The notes under the pieces were generated by a model. The model worked only from the letters and a program-made list of their open reading frames with translations. It did no database searches and was not told the DNA's origin. This document shows positions 63,017-64,000 of a stretch of 64,000 nt of DNA, piece after piece. Position 1 is the stretch's first letter. Every line of letters begins with the position of its first letter. The position numbers and the translations under genes were made by a program. Origin of the DNA: Allochromatium palmeri (GTDB lineage: Bacteria > Pseudomonadota > Gammaproteobacteria > Chromatiales > Chromatiaceae); contig NZ_WNKT01000012.1 in the NCBI RefSeq assembly GCF_009720725.1, forward strand, positions 1 to 64,000, given 5' to 3'.

Positions 63017-64000
63017 ATGGCCTGGAATGAACCAGGTGGCGGTCCAAAAGACCCCTGGAGCGGCAAGGGCGGCGGTGAACAAGGTCCGCCGGATCTCGAT
63101 GAAGTGGTGCGCAAGCTCCAGGAGCGGCTCGGCGGTCTGTTCGGCGGCAGCCAGCCGCCCGGTGGTGACGGTGGTCCCGCCGGCGGCCGTCCAGGTGGCG
63201 GCGGTCAGCTCAGCACCAAGGTTGTCGGTATCATCATCGGCGTCCTGGTTGTCATCTGGCTGGCGACCGGCATCTATATCGTCGAACCCGCCGAACGCGG
63301 TGTGGTGATGCGCTTCGGGCGCTATGTCGACACCACAGGCCCGGGTCCGCATTGGCATATTCCGACGCCGATCGAATCCGTGGTCAAGGTCAATGTCGAC
63401 GAGATCTCGACCCTGACGCATCGTGCCGCCATGCTCACCCAGGACGAGAACATCGTCGAGGTTGAGCTGACGGTTCAGTCGCGCATCCAGGATGCCGGCG
63501 ATTATCTGTTCCAGGACCAGGATCCCGAGCGCACGCTCAACGACGCCACCGTCACCGTAGCGCGCGTGGTCATGGGGCAGAGCAAGCTCGATTTCGTCAT
63601 GACCGAGGGCCGCGGTGCCGTGTCCATCACCATCAAGGAACGCATCCAGGCCCTGATAGACCGTTACAAGACCGGCCTGATCGTCACCTCGGTCAATATG
63701 CAGCCGGCTAAGCCGCCTGAGCAGGTCAAGGCGGCCTTCGACGATGCCATCAAGGCGCGTGAGGACAAGGAGCGCCTGGAGAACCAGGCCGAGGCTTACT
63801 CCAACGAAGTACTGCCCAGTGCCCGAGGGAACGCCGCGCGCATCCTTGCCGACGCCAAGGCCTATCGCGATCGCGTGATTGCCTCCTCCGAGGGTGAGAC
63901 CGCGCGCTTCTCAGCGGTGCTCGCCGAGTACAGCAAAGCGCCCGAGGTCACCCGTGAACGCTTGTATCTGGAGACGATGGAAGAGGTGCTGAGCAAGAAC
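63017..64000 (+). CDS. hflK: FtsH modulator HflK (3' end outside window)
   Basis: Membrane SPFH/band-7 protein that with HflC forms a cage around the FtsH protease. The frame from ATG 63017 stays open for 328 codons to the window edge, so the end is missing. The N-terminus is Gly/Pro-rich (WNEPGGGPKDPWSGKGGGEQ), with a membrane helix at about 72-94 (VVGIIIGVLVVIWLATGIYIV). The band-7 domain has VEPAERGVVMRFGRYVDTT, and helical residues with AEAYSNEVLPSARGNAARI follow. AGAAGCT precedes the start. hflC is expected next. Confidence 0.95.
   Translation, partial: MAWNEPGGGPKDPWSGKGGGEQGPPDLDEVVRKLQERLGGLFGGSQPPGGDGGPAGGRPGGGGQLSTKVVGIIIGVLVVIWLATGIYIVEPAERGVVMRFGRYVDTTGPGPHWHIPTPIESVVKVNVDEISTLTHRAAMLTQDENIVEVELTVQSRIQDAGDYLFQDQDPERTLNDATVTVARVVMGQSKLDFVMTEGRGAVSITIKERIQALIDRYKTGLIVTSVNMQPAKPPEQVKAAFDDAIKAREDKERLENQAEAYSNEVLPSARGNAARILADAKAYRDRVIASSEGETARFSAVLAEYSKAPEVTRERLYLETMEEVLSKN

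Overview
The window is high-GC, gene-dense proteobacterial DNA. Its backbone is gammaproteobacterial: rluC next to an HAD phosphatase and an S49 peptidase, cmoAB, the yciB-yciI-parvulin block, and queG facing an nnr-tsaE-amidase-mutL-miaA-hfq-hflX-hflK run. Several accessory genes suggest a phototrophic purple sulfur bacterium of the Chromatiaceae type: a DsrC/TusE-family paralogue, a bacteriophytochrome with its heme oxygenase, a BLUF photoreceptor, multiheme cytochromes c and a V-type ATPase fragment. That assignment is inference; no photosystem or dsr operon lies in the window.

Layout. 1-9.6 kb: tail of a transposase, rluC, HAD phosphatase, SppA-like peptidase; a minus-strand group (exported unknown, DsrC-like protein, nuclease, ppk1); then cmoA-cmoB-crcB-DUF190. 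9.6-13.9 kb: sufB-sufC-sufD-sufT. 14-18 kb: a multiheme cytochrome locus with a pentaheme protein divergent from an octaheme HAO-like protein plus a NapC-type quinol dehydrogenase, suggesting quinol-fed periplasmic reduction of a nitrogen oxyanion or similar substrate. 18-21.5 kb: periplasmic parvulin, yciI, yciB and a Na+/alanine-type symporter. 21.6-32.1 kb: an accessory region with light-sensing genes at both ends (heme oxygenase and an output-less phytochrome; a PBP-PAS-GGDEF-EAL-BLUF fusion). Between them lie V-ATPase subunits D and B without partners, a YkgJ protein, an IS481 fossil and an LtaS-like transferase.

32-42 kb: DUF3334 (CheX-like), an H1-like DUF2934 protein, two GH57 enzymes, DUF2333, and an ABC exporter with membrane-fusion protein. 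42-52 kb: signalling block of two paralogous hybrid histidine kinases, transcribed divergently, followed by a NarX-like kinase and a NarL-like regulator. 52.0-53.5 kb: a long inverted-repeat element that encodes the regulator's tail, then an intact IS630 copy inserted at CTAG in the last codons of queG. 54.7-64 kb: the conserved nnr-to-hflK housekeeping run, cut by the window end.

The strongest candidates for new biology are the five-module BLUF c-di-GMP protein, the output-less phytochrome, the octaheme/NapC/pentaheme locus, a DsrC-family protein that keeps only the upstream C-terminal-arm cysteine, and the orphaned V-ATPase B/D genes next to a decayed IS481. No tRNA, rRNA or CRISPR array was recognised. 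No gene-free stretch exceeds about 300 bases.
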